Positions 1 to 6,314 of a stretch of DNA of 9,190 nucleotides are shown here, piece after piece. Source of the stretch: Syntrophaceae bacterium UBA1062 (lineage in GTDB: Bacteria > Desulfobacterota > Desulfomonilia > UBA1062); assembly GCA_002316295.1 (NCBI GenBank), contig DCDF01000168.1, positions 1 through 9,190 of the forward strand. Direction: 5' to 3'. The notes below the pieces were generated by a model that did no database searches, had not been told where the DNA came from, and saw only the letters and a list, made by a program, of their open reading frames with translations. The stretch's first letter is position 1, and the number at the start of each line of letters is the position of its first letter. Both the position numbers and the translations under genes were made by a program.

Positions 1-20
1 AGAGCTGCCGTCAGACGGGC

Positions 21-61
21 AAAAAAAAGGATGGCGGTTAGGGCATAGGACGCGCCATCCT
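21..61 (-). terminator. Intrinsic terminator on the minus strand
   Basis: A perfect 9-bp stem (28-36 pairing with 53-61, arm AGGATGGCG) encloses a 16-nt loop. Read on the minus strand it is followed directly by eight T residues (the A run at 21-28), the classic form of a rho-independent terminator. It would stop transcription coming from the right. The nearest minus-strand gene is the cold-shock gene, whose stop lies about 435 bp upstream, so the transcript it ends is uncertain: a long csp 3' UTR, a small RNA, or read-through control. Confidence 0.65.
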
Positions 62-495
62 AAAGAGGAGGTTTTATGTTTGTACTATTATAGATGCACC
101 GCATCGGAAATGGTTTCTCAAAATGTAGGTAATTTTTTTGTGAGATGCCGCGAGTCGGCAATTACTGCCGGGGGCTTCTGTTTCAGCACCTGGCCTGTTT
201 TTGTCTCTTATGATAAGCGCAGGCTATTCCATCTGTTTATTGTTCTCGAATAGGAAATGAATTGCCTATAATATTCTCACCCGACATGCCGCGGCCTCTG
301 GAGGGCACCCCTGTGCAGAGGTCGCCGTCGACATGGCGCTGCCCGGAAGGTGCGGCAGACCGGGGACAATTCGATCGCTGTCTGCTGAACTGCTGAAGCA
401 GACAGGCTGTCAAGACCTCCCACCCCGGCGGACCCGGCACCCTCGCAGGCGCGTGCTATCGGGATGGGAGCTCCGGTTTTTCGAGATGAACGGGA
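62..495. other. Gene-free structured intergenic region
   Basis: No open frame here has convincing protein character. The part up to about 280 is AT-richer than the rest of the window. It holds several small inverted repeats: 93-105 (GATGC/GCATC), 156-170 (CGGCA/TGCCG), 295-321 (CCTCTG/CAGAGG) and the strong 378-405 hairpin. TATAAT hexamers lie at 267-272 (+) and 87-92 (-), but neither has a good -35 partner. A good Shine-Dalgarno (66-71) precedes an ATG at 76 whose frame stops after five codons (TAG at 91-93). The region could be a csp 3' UTR, could encode a small RNA, or could be decayed sequence; I recognise no RNA family. Confidence 0.4.
378..405. repeat. 9-bp perfect inverted repeat
   Basis: CTGTCTGCT (378-386) pairs perfectly with AGCAGACAG (397-405) around a 10-nt loop. 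The inner part also contains a tandem copy of CTGCTGAA (382-389 and 390-397). There is no T run on either side, so it is not a standard intrinsic terminator. It lies 90 bp downstream of the cold-shock stop and could stabilise that mRNA's 3' end, or belong to a small RNA. Confidence 0.45.
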
Positions 496-696
496 TCAGA
501 CCTTATAGACGTTGGATGCCTGGGGCCCCTTCGGTCCATTCGTGATGTCGAAGGTTACCCGCTGCCCTTCTTCAAGGGACCTGAAACCCTCCTGCTTGAT
601 GGCTGTATGATGCACGAAGACATCCTGCCCGTCATCCGACGTGATGAAACCAAAGCCTTTTGAATCATTGAACCACTTTACTTTGCCTTGTGCCAT
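496..696 (-). CDS. Cold-shock domain protein (CspA family)
   Basis: A 66-residue single-domain cold-shock protein, the usual length for the family. It is a small five-stranded OB fold that binds single-stranded RNA or DNA and keeps mRNA unstructured. The RNP1 motif KGFGFI (residues 13-18) and the RNP2 motif VFVHH (26-30) are intact, as are W8, F9 and the C-terminal NGPKGPQASNV segment (53-63). The ATG at 696 is preceded by a GAGAGGT-like ribosome site about 5 nt away. It is transcribed in the same direction as the activator gene 217 bp upstream, but a candidate promoter between them suggests independent expression. The fold and family are certain. Whether it is cold-induced or a constitutive paralogue cannot be told from the protein. 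Confidence 0.95.
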   Translation of the reverse strand: MAQGKVKWFNDSKGFGFITSDDGQDVFVHHTAIKQEGFRSLEEGQRVTFDITNGPKGPQASNVYKV

Positions 697-865
697 GAAT
701 GACCTCTCTTCGGGTCCCCGAACTGCACAGGCCGGGAGCCCGCTTAGTAGAATTTCTGAAAATGAGGCCCATCATGAATGATCTATTGGCTTGTGAAGTT
801 AACCGGAGGTTGCGTTCATACAGCAATATTCATATCAGACAGATCTCTCTTCAGATCTTTTGTGC

Positions 866-894
866 GCTTTAATGCAAAACGTCAGGAGTGTCAA
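866..894 (-). promoter_or_regulatory. Candidate sigma70-type promoter for the cold-shock gene
   Basis: On the minus strand a perfect TTGACA (889-894) is followed 17 bp later by TAAAGC (866-871), a weak -10 matching three of six consensus positions. It sits just past the activator stop and points at the cold-shock gene. Start of transcription near 859 would give a leader of about 160 nt, resembling the long leaders of cold-inducible csp mRNAs. An alternative extended -10 (TGATATGAA type, near 830-840) would shorten the leader. The call rests on the -35 and its position. Confidence 0.35.
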
Positions 895-913
895 TGGAAA
901 ACATGCTCATCGG

Positions 914-3900
914 TCATTTCCCGATGCCGAGCTTTCTCATGCGGGCCTGGAGGGTGGTGCGCTTCATGCCCAGGATCTCGGCTGCGCCGCCCGGTCCGCC
1001 GATCCTTCCGTGCGCAAGATCGAGCACGTGGAGAATGTAGCGGCGCTGGAGCTCGTCCATGCTCGGCGTACCGGCGAATGCGGGATCGGAAATCGGTCCC
1101 GCCGATGAGGGAAGGTGAAATTGAAGCCTGTCCTTCGAAGAAAGTATGGCGCACCGCTCGATAACGTTTTTCAGCTCGCGCACATTGCCGGGCCAGGAGT
1201 AAGCCATGAGGGCCTTCACATCCTCGCCGGTCATTGCCGGCAGGGCCCGGTGATACTTCTTCGCGTATCTCCGGAGGAATTCTTGCGCGAGCTCCACCAC
1301 GTCTTCACCCCGATCCCTCAAAGGGGGCATGAGAAGAGGCACCACGTTGAGCCTGAAGTACAGATCCTGCCGGAAGCGCCCCGAGGCCACGTCGCGGGCC
1401 AGATCGCGGTTGGTGGCGGCCACGAGCCTGAAATCCGAGATCAGCGTGCGGGTTCCGCCCACGCGGGAAAAGCTCTTTTCCTGGATGACCCTGAGCAGCT
1501 TCACCTGCACCCCGGGCGGCACATCGCCGATCTCGTCGATGAAGAGCGTCCCTCGGTGGGCGAGCTCGATCCGGCCGGGCTTCTGGCGGTCCGCGCCGGT
1601 GAAAGCGCCTTTTTCGTGACCGAACAGCTCGCTTTCCACTAGCGTTTCCGGGATGCTCGCGAGATTGACGGGAACGAACGAGCTGTCTTTTCTGGGGCTC
1701 TTATCGTGGATTCTCCGTGCCAGAAGCTCCTTGCCCACACCGGTTTCCCCGGTGATGAGCACGGTGGCGTCCGACTGGGCAGCCTGGTCGGCAAGCGCGA
1801 GGAGGACCTCCATGACCGGGCTGTTGCCGATGATCCTGTTCGCGGCATCGTCGCTGTCTCCCGAGCTGTGCGCCGACGCCGCCCGGGACCTGTCCGTCTC
1901 GATCATGCCGGCGTACCGGAGGATCCGTTCGATGGAAAAGCTCACCTGCCGGGCGAGGCGGAGAGCGGTGTCCCGGTCCAGAGCTTCCGTGTCATCCCCG
2001 GTCTCGGTGTAGAAATTATCCAGATAGAGAACGCACCGCACCTCTCCCTTGAGTGTGACCGGCAGGCAGAACACGGAAACGCCTTGTGAACCGCCTTCCC
2101 GATCGCGCCGAACGGAAACGCCTTTGAGGATGAGCGGCTCTTTGTTCCTGAACGTTTTGAAGATGAGCCTGAGCGATTCCCGGAAAGGCTCGGCCGAGAT
2201 GTCCGATCTCTCGAGATTATACGAGGCCCTGAGCGCCGGACGCCCGGCATCGCGGCCGCCTGGCGACCAGAAAAGCCCTCCCCGATCGGCCCCGAAAAAC
2301 CGGCTCGCCGCCGCGACGAGCCGGTTGAGGAGCTCGTCTCCGTCCGTGCTCGGGATGAAGCCGTCCATCAGGTCCGTGAACCGCTCGAGCAGATCCTGCC
2401 TCCTGGGTCCGGACCGCCGGGGTGTCCCGACCCTGAGCAGGGGCACCAGATCGTCGGGGAAGAAATCCTGCCCGTAGCCGCTCAACCCCTCCCACGCCAT
2501 GAGGGCGTAGTTGCGCGCGGCGGGCCTGTCTTTCCGGGCAATCTGCACACGTGCCATCTCGGCCCTGGTCTTGGCGAGCTCCACCGGGTCTCCGGTGAGC
2601 AGCAGCTCGGACTCGCTGGATCGAAGAAGATCCAGGACACCCTCATGGGGCTCTCCCCTTTCCTGTGCCTGGAGCGCGCGAATGCGCAGCGCCACGCCTC
2701 GCAGGTGATGGTTGGGCCCGTCGAGCACCCGCGTGATTTCCTGCTCGAAGGCCAGAGAGGGCATGGGCGGCAGCAGTTCCTGTCTTTCGAAGGCGTAGAG
2801 CATCTCGAGGTGCACGGGCCAGTTGTACTGCGGACCGATGGACTCGGTATGCGGCATGCTCATGGTTATCCAATAGGCGTCTTCGAGCCTGCCCTCGAAA
2901 TAGGCGTGATAGGCGAGCCCCTTCTTTGCGACATGCAGGGCCTGCCGGTTGTCTATCTCCAGGGCCTCTTTCTGGGCCGACTTGAGGTGCGAATATGCCT
3001 CGGCCCTTCTGCCCGTGATAATGAGCACGATGCCCAGCAGGGCCTCGTAAAAACAGGCGTTCCGGTCGTTCTTTCTCATCTTGGCTCTGCGCCAGTGCGA
3101 ATCCAGCAGCCCGACGGCCCGGTGATACTGCCCCAGCAGGGCGCTGATATATCCGAGCGCAGAGGATGACGCGAGATGCTCGGGAAGAAACGTGGGCGCC
3201 CTCCCGCCGGACGGCAGGCTGTTCGCTCGCATGACCTGATCGAAGGTGTCCACGGCCTCCTTGTACATGCCCTTGAGGTAATAATAGATGCCGCGAAACT
3301 CCGACGATATGAGGATGATATCCTCATCCCCCAGCTCCTCCGCCTTCTGCAGGCCGGAGGTGATGTTCTCGAGGCCCTGTGCGGTGTCGCCCATGACATA
3401 ATGATACAGCCCTGAGACGAGGTCGATCCGGGCAAGGGTCCTCAAGTCTCCCAGGCGCTCGGCCACCGGCCTTTCCTGCTCCAGGAGAGAGGGAATCCGC
3501 CGAATGTTCCCGGCCGCATTGATCGTGAGGCGGCACAGCTCATTGACAATGAGAATGAACAGCATGTCCCACTGGGCATCGTCCAGCCGCCCGGCGGAGA
3601 TCCCGTACGCCCTTTCCAGAAAGCCCAGGGCGGCGGACGCGTCACCCTCCCGGACGCATTTCTCGGCCTCCTCCTGCGCCAGGAGCGCTGCATCGTAGTC
3701 GAGGCCGGCCTTCAGCAGCAGAGAGATCCGCGCATCGGCGGGGAGGCCGTCCTTTGCATCGAGGCGCTGCACCCGGGCGGCAATCGACGCCAGGCGCTTC
3801 TTCGTGTTGATCCTCGAGAGACGTCGCTTTACCGTGAGTGATACGCCGGGCGAGAGAATGAGACCCCGGTTTTTTGTCTCTGTCACGATTCCCGCAGACA

Positions 3901-4051
3901 CAGACCTCCTCACCAGCGCATGGACATCCTGCGGCTCAAGCGGCGAGAGCCGCTCGAGGACATCCAAACTCACCTCCCCGGATACGGCGTCCAGGATCGC
4001 CAGTGTCTGCCAGTGAGCTGCGGAGAGGTCCCTCACGGCAAACCGCTCCAC
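914..4051 (-). CDS. Sigma54-dependent activator with TPR-like, GAF, AAA+ and Fis-HTH domains
   Basis: A 1045-residue cytoplasmic enhancer-binding protein that would remodel sigma54-RNA polymerase using ATP. Order of parts: a winged-helix-like start (about 1-95), helical TPR-like repeats (about 120-520), a GAF domain (about 555-710), a Ser/Asp-rich linker (720-737), the AAA+ core (about 740-970) and a Fis-type HTH (about 998-1043). The core is complete: Walker A GETGVGKE (768-775), the sigma54-contacting GAFTGA (815-820), Walker B with D839-E840, the arginine-finger region FRQDLYFR (893-900) and WPGNVREL (953-960). There is no response-regulator receiver domain, so the input is probably a ligand or protein sensed by GAF/TPR. 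The start is a GTG with no well-spaced ribosome site; a GTG five codons in (4036) is possible. The frame stays open upstream to a TGA at 4118 without any ATG, GTG or TTG. It diverges from the acyl-CoA dehydrogenase gene, its likely target. Confidence 0.93.
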   Translation of the reverse strand: MERFAVRDLSAAHWQTLAILDAVSGEVSLDVLERLSPLEPQDVHALVRRSVSAGIVTETKNRGLILSPGVSLTVKRRLSRINTKKRLASIAARVQRLDAKDGLPADARISLLLKAGLDYDAALLAQEEAEKCVREGDASAALGFLERAYGISAGRLDDAQWDMLFILIVNELCRLTINAAGNIRRIPSLLEQERPVAERLGDLRTLARIDLVSGLYHYVMGDTAQGLENITSGLQKAEELGDEDIILISSEFRGIYYYLKGMYKEAVDTFDQVMRANSLPSGGRAPTFLPEHLASSSALGYISALLGQYHRAVGLLDSHWRRAKMRKNDRNACFYEALLGIVLIITGRRAEAYSHLKSAQKEALEIDNRQALHVAKKGLAYHAYFEGRLEDAYWITMSMPHTESIGPQYNWPVHLEMLYAFERQELLPPMPSLAFEQEITRVLDGPNHHLRGVALRIRALQAQERGEPHEGVLDLLRSSESELLLTGDPVELAKTRAEMARVQIARKDRPAARNYALMAWEGLSGYGQDFFPDDLVPLLRVGTPRRSGPRRQDLLERFTDLMDGFIPSTDGDELLNRLVAAASRFFGADRGGLFWSPGGRDAGRPALRASYNLERSDISAEPFRESLRLIFKTFRNKEPLILKGVSVRRDREGGSQGVSVFCLPVTLKGEVRCVLYLDNFYTETGDDTEALDRDTALRLARQVSFSIERILRYAGMIETDRSRAASAHSSGDSDDAANRIIGNSPVMEVLLALADQAAQSDATVLITGETGVGKELLARRIHDKSPRKDSSFVPVNLASIPETLVESELFGHEKGAFTGADRQKPGRIELAHRGTLFIDEIGDVPPGVQVKLLRVIQEKSFSRVGGTRTLISDFRLVAATNRDLARDVASGRFRQDLYFRLNVVPLLMPPLRDRGEDVVELAQEFLRRYAKKYHRALPAMTGEDVKALMAYSWPGNVRELKNVIERCAILSSKDRLQFHLPSSAGPISDPAFAGTPSMDELQRRYILHVLDLAHGRIGGPGGAAEILGMKRTTLQARMRKLGIGK

Positions 4052-4187
4052 CCGCCCGCCGCACTCCCCATCAAAGACGGACAGAGGCGCCCGCCCGGGC
4101 GTCGCAGGACGAGGAGTTCATGAAATGTCCGGGAATCAAAGCGGAAATCCATGCCGTTATCTATCGCGCAACATCATGCCTGCGTCA

Positions 4188-4217
4188 AGCCCATATCCGG
4201 GCTCTTCATGCCCATAT
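4188..4217. promoter_or_regulatory. Candidate enhancer (upstream activating) site
   Basis: GCCCATAT occurs twice on the same strand (4189-4196 and 4210-4217), 21 bp apart or two helical turns, so both copies face the same side of the DNA. The first copy lies within an inverted repeat, AGCCC-N6-GGGCT (4188-4203). The centre is about 85 bp upstream of the -24 element, a usual distance for enhancers bound by sigma54 activators. Binding by the divergent activator is inferred from position and symmetry alone. Confidence 0.35.
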
Positions 4218-4285
4218 TTGGTCACATAACGGTTTGCGGGCAAAAATAATTGTTGCAAATCGAGACCTTACGCTTGATCATACAC

Positions 4286-4301
4286 TGGCATGGGATGTGC
4301 T
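4286..4301 (+). promoter_or_regulatory. Sigma54 (-24/-12) promoter of the acyl-CoA dehydrogenase gene
   Basis: TGGCATGGGATGTGCT matches the sigma54 consensus TGGCACG-N4-TTGCW at all but two of the defined positions. The invariant GG (4287-4288) and GC (4299-4300) have the required spacing of 10 bp between them. Transcription would start near 4312 and run into the acyl-CoA dehydrogenase gene. A sigma54 activator gene is divergent from it, which strengthens the call: such promoters are silent without an activator. Confidence 0.8.
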
Positions 4302-4311
4302 GCAACATCAG

Positions 4312-4473
4312 AGAGCTCGATTGTGATCAGTGCCGTTCAGGCCTGAGGCCGCGATTCCCGCCGACTATGCGGGAAGAACGGTCCCGGTTTCATATTCAGA
4401 GGCGGTTGCCTTGGAGGCCCGAGCGGCTTATTTTTGAACAGACACATAAATTTTTTTCTGGAAGGAGAGTGAC
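4312..4473 (+). other. Structured 5' leader of the acyl-CoA dehydrogenase mRNA
   Basis: If transcription starts from the -24/-12 promoter, the mRNA has a leader of about 160 nt. It contains a 10-bp palindrome TCAGGCCTGA (4337-4346) and a stable hairpin TTCCCGC-N7-GCGGGAA (4355-4375). An AT-rich stretch precedes the ribosome site AAGGAG (4462-4467). I recognise no riboswitch family. The hairpins may simply stabilise the message. Confidence 0.4.
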
Positions 4474-6189
4474 ATGAACTATTTGATCCAGCCGAAAAAG
4501 TACCAGTCTCTCATGGCCGACGAAGGATCCAGGGCCATCATGCACAAGACCATCGACTTTTTCGAGAAGATGGGCAAAACCAGGCTGCTCGACGACTACA
4601 ACAAGAAGGTCTGGTACCGTGAATTCGTGGACTTCATCGGAAAGGAGCAGATCTTCGCCAAGCTCCTCACCCCCAAGGAGTATGCGGACGGCGACCCGGA
4701 CTGCCGCTGGGACACGGCGCGCAACAGCGAGTACTCCGAGCTGCTCGCCTTCTACGGGCTAGGCTACTGGTACTGCTTCCAGGTGACCATTCTGGGGCTG
4801 GGCCCCATCTGGATGAGCCCGAACGAAAAGGCCAAGAGGAAGGCCGCCAAGCTCCTGAAAGAAGGCGCCATCTTCGCGTTCGGCCTCTCCGAGAGGACCC
4901 ACGGCGCGGACATCTACTCCACGGAAACGGCGCTGACCCCCAAGGGCGACGGCACCTGGGTCGCCAACGGCGAAAAGTATTACATCGGGAACGGCAACGA
5001 GGCCGAGATGGTATCCACCCTGGGCAAGGTCAAGGACGGCACCGACGACTACACCTTCTTCGTCACCAACTACCGCCACAAGGCCTATGAGCTGAAGAAG
5101 AACGTCATCTCCCACCAGGAGTACGTATCGAACTTCGCACTGCACGACTACCCCATCACCGAAGACGACATCCTCTCGCGGGGACCGCACGCATGGGACT
5201 CGGCGCTCAACACCGTGAACATCGGCAAGTTCAACATCGGCCCCGCCTCTCTGGGCCTTGCCGAGCACTGTTTCTACGAGGCCATCACCCATGCGTCGAA
5301 CCGCATTCTCTACGGCATGCGTGTCACCGATATGCCCCACGTGAAAAAGAATTTCATGGACGCCTGGCTGAGGCTCGTGGCCATGAAGATGTACCAGCGC
5401 CGCGCCACCGACTACTTCCGGGGCGCCAACGCCAATGACCGCCGCTACCTGCTCTACAACCCCACCAGCAAGATGAAGGTCACCCTCCAGTCAGAAGACG
5501 TGGTCAACCTGCTCTGGGACGTTATCGCGGCAAAGGGGTTCGAGAAGGACACCTACTTTCATATGGCCGCCTCCGACATGCGCGGACCGTCCAAGCTCGA
5601 AGGCACCGTGCATGTGAACGTCCAGCTCATCCGCAAGTTCATGAAGAACTACTTCTTCAACCCGGCCGAGTACGCGCCGGTGGCGCCGGACTTCTCGCCC
5701 AAGGACGACGCGTTCCTGTTCGATCAGGGTCCCACCAAGGGCCTGGGCTCGGTCCGGTTCCACGACTACAAGCCCATATTCGAGGCCAACAGCAATCTGC
5801 CCAATGTGGCCGCGTTCATGAAACAGACGGAAATATTCAAGGAGCTGCTCGAAAAGGCGGGGCCGGACAAGATGCAGGACATGGACCCGTCGTGGTCGCT
5901 TCCGCTGGGAGAGATGTTCTCCATCGTGGTCTACGGCCAGCTCATCCTCGAGCAGGCCGAGTTCGACCATACGGACCCTGATATCATAAACCAGATCTTC
6001 GACTTCATGGTGCGCGACTTCGCCCATTTCGCGCTCCAGATTTACGGCAACCACAGTACCAAGGACGAGCAGCGGGGCTACTGCAAGGAGATCATGCTCA
6101 TCAAGGCCGTGCCTGACCCGGCGCAGTACGGCGGGGTGTGGGAAAAGTATGTCGCCGTGCTCAGCGGCGAGTATGAGATGAACCTGTAG
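4474..6189 (+). CDS. Acyl-CoA dehydrogenase (FAD-dependent), long form
   Basis: A 571-residue flavoprotein of the acyl-CoA dehydrogenase family, which makes the alpha,beta-double bond in acyl-CoA (first step of beta-oxidation) and passes electrons to an acceptor such as ETF. The FAD/substrate-loop motif appears as FGLSERTHGADI (136-147). The region around KLEGTVHVN holds a Glu (E376) where acyl-CoA dehydrogenases carry their catalytic base. The core ends near residue 395. About 175 further residues, mostly helical in character, make it much longer than the usual 380-400-residue enzymes, closer to the long acyl-CoA dehydrogenases with a C-terminal extension. No signal peptide or membrane segment is seen. 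The ATG has a good AAGGAG site 6 nt upstream. No thiolase, hydratase or ETF gene is adjacent, so chain length and direction of the reaction cannot be fixed. It is probably controlled by the divergent sigma54 activator. Confidence 0.94.
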   Translation: MNYLIQPKKYQSLMADEGSRAIMHKTIDFFEKMGKTRLLDDYNKKVWYREFVDFIGKEQIFAKLLTPKEYADGDPDCRWDTARNSEYSELLAFYGLGYWYCFQVTILGLGPIWMSPNEKAKRKAAKLLKEGAIFAFGLSERTHGADIYSTETALTPKGDGTWVANGEKYYIGNGNEAEMVSTLGKVKDGTDDYTFFVTNYRHKAYELKKNVISHQEYVSNFALHDYPITEDDILSRGPHAWDSALNTVNIGKFNIGPASLGLAEHCFYEAITHASNRILYGMRVTDMPHVKKNFMDAWLRLVAMKMYQRRATDYFRGANANDRRYLLYNPTSKMKVTLQSEDVVNLLWDVIAAKGFEKDTYFHMAASDMRGPSKLEGTVHVNVQLIRKFMKNYFFNPAEYAPVAPDFSPKDDAFLFDQGPTKGLGSVRFHDYKPIFEANSNLPNVAAFMKQTEIFKELLEKAGPDKMQDMDPSWSLPLGEMFSIVVYGQLILEQAEFDHTDPDIINQIFDFMVRDFAHFALQIYGNHSTKDEQRGYCKEIMLIKAVPDPAQYGGVWEKYVAVLSGEYEMNL

Positions 6190-6252
6190 AGGCAAGCCCG
6201 GCGCCCGGTCGAGCCGGACGGACGGAAAAGATTTTTTCAACAGCCCCCTTGA

Positions 6253-6287
6253 AACGGCGGGGAGGAGAACATCCCCTCTCCGCCGTT
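6253..6287. terminator. Hairpin between convergent genes, probable bidirectional terminator
   Basis: AACGGCGG (6253-6260) pairs perfectly with CCGCCGTT (6280-6287). The stem continues inward through one G-T wobble and four more pairs to about 13 bp. It lies between the end of the acyl-CoA dehydrogenase gene and the end of the convergent porin gene, where a shared terminator is expected. Neither side has an immediate T run (a T6 lies at about 6232-6238, before the stem), so efficient rho-independent termination is uncertain. Confidence 0.5.
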
Positions 6288-6314
6288 ATCTCATGGAATC
6301 AGACGGGCTGGACG

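Noticed and set aside
237..545. Small open frames on both strands left of the cold-shock gene (237-440 minus, 333-545 plus)
   Set aside because: Low-complexity Pro/Arg/Gly composition, no ribosome site, and the plus one overlaps the cold-shock gene.
841..861. AGATCT-N6-AGATCT followed by TTTT on the plus strand as a terminator
   Set aside because: The stem is only 6 bp and AT-containing, and no plus-strand gene ends there; kept only as a leader element.
1115..1642. A 175-codon plus-strand open frame opposite the AAA+ domain
   Set aside because: Antisense to the Walker and GAFTGA motifs of the activator; its composition is typical of a shadow.
4168..4181. A minus-strand -24/-12-like sequence (GG, then GC) that could drive the activator
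   Set aside because: The gap between GG and GC is 9 bp, not the required 10, so sigma54 recognition is unlikely.
4250..4477. A 75-codon plus-strand frame overlapping the acyl-CoA dehydrogenase start by four bases
   Set aside because: It begins upstream of the -24/-12 promoter and runs through it and the leader, with no ribosome site and no protein-like pattern.
5491..6240. A 249-codon minus-strand open frame opposite the acyl-CoA dehydrogenase
   Set aside because: Antisense shadow with no family features; the sense strand encodes the catalytic motif here.
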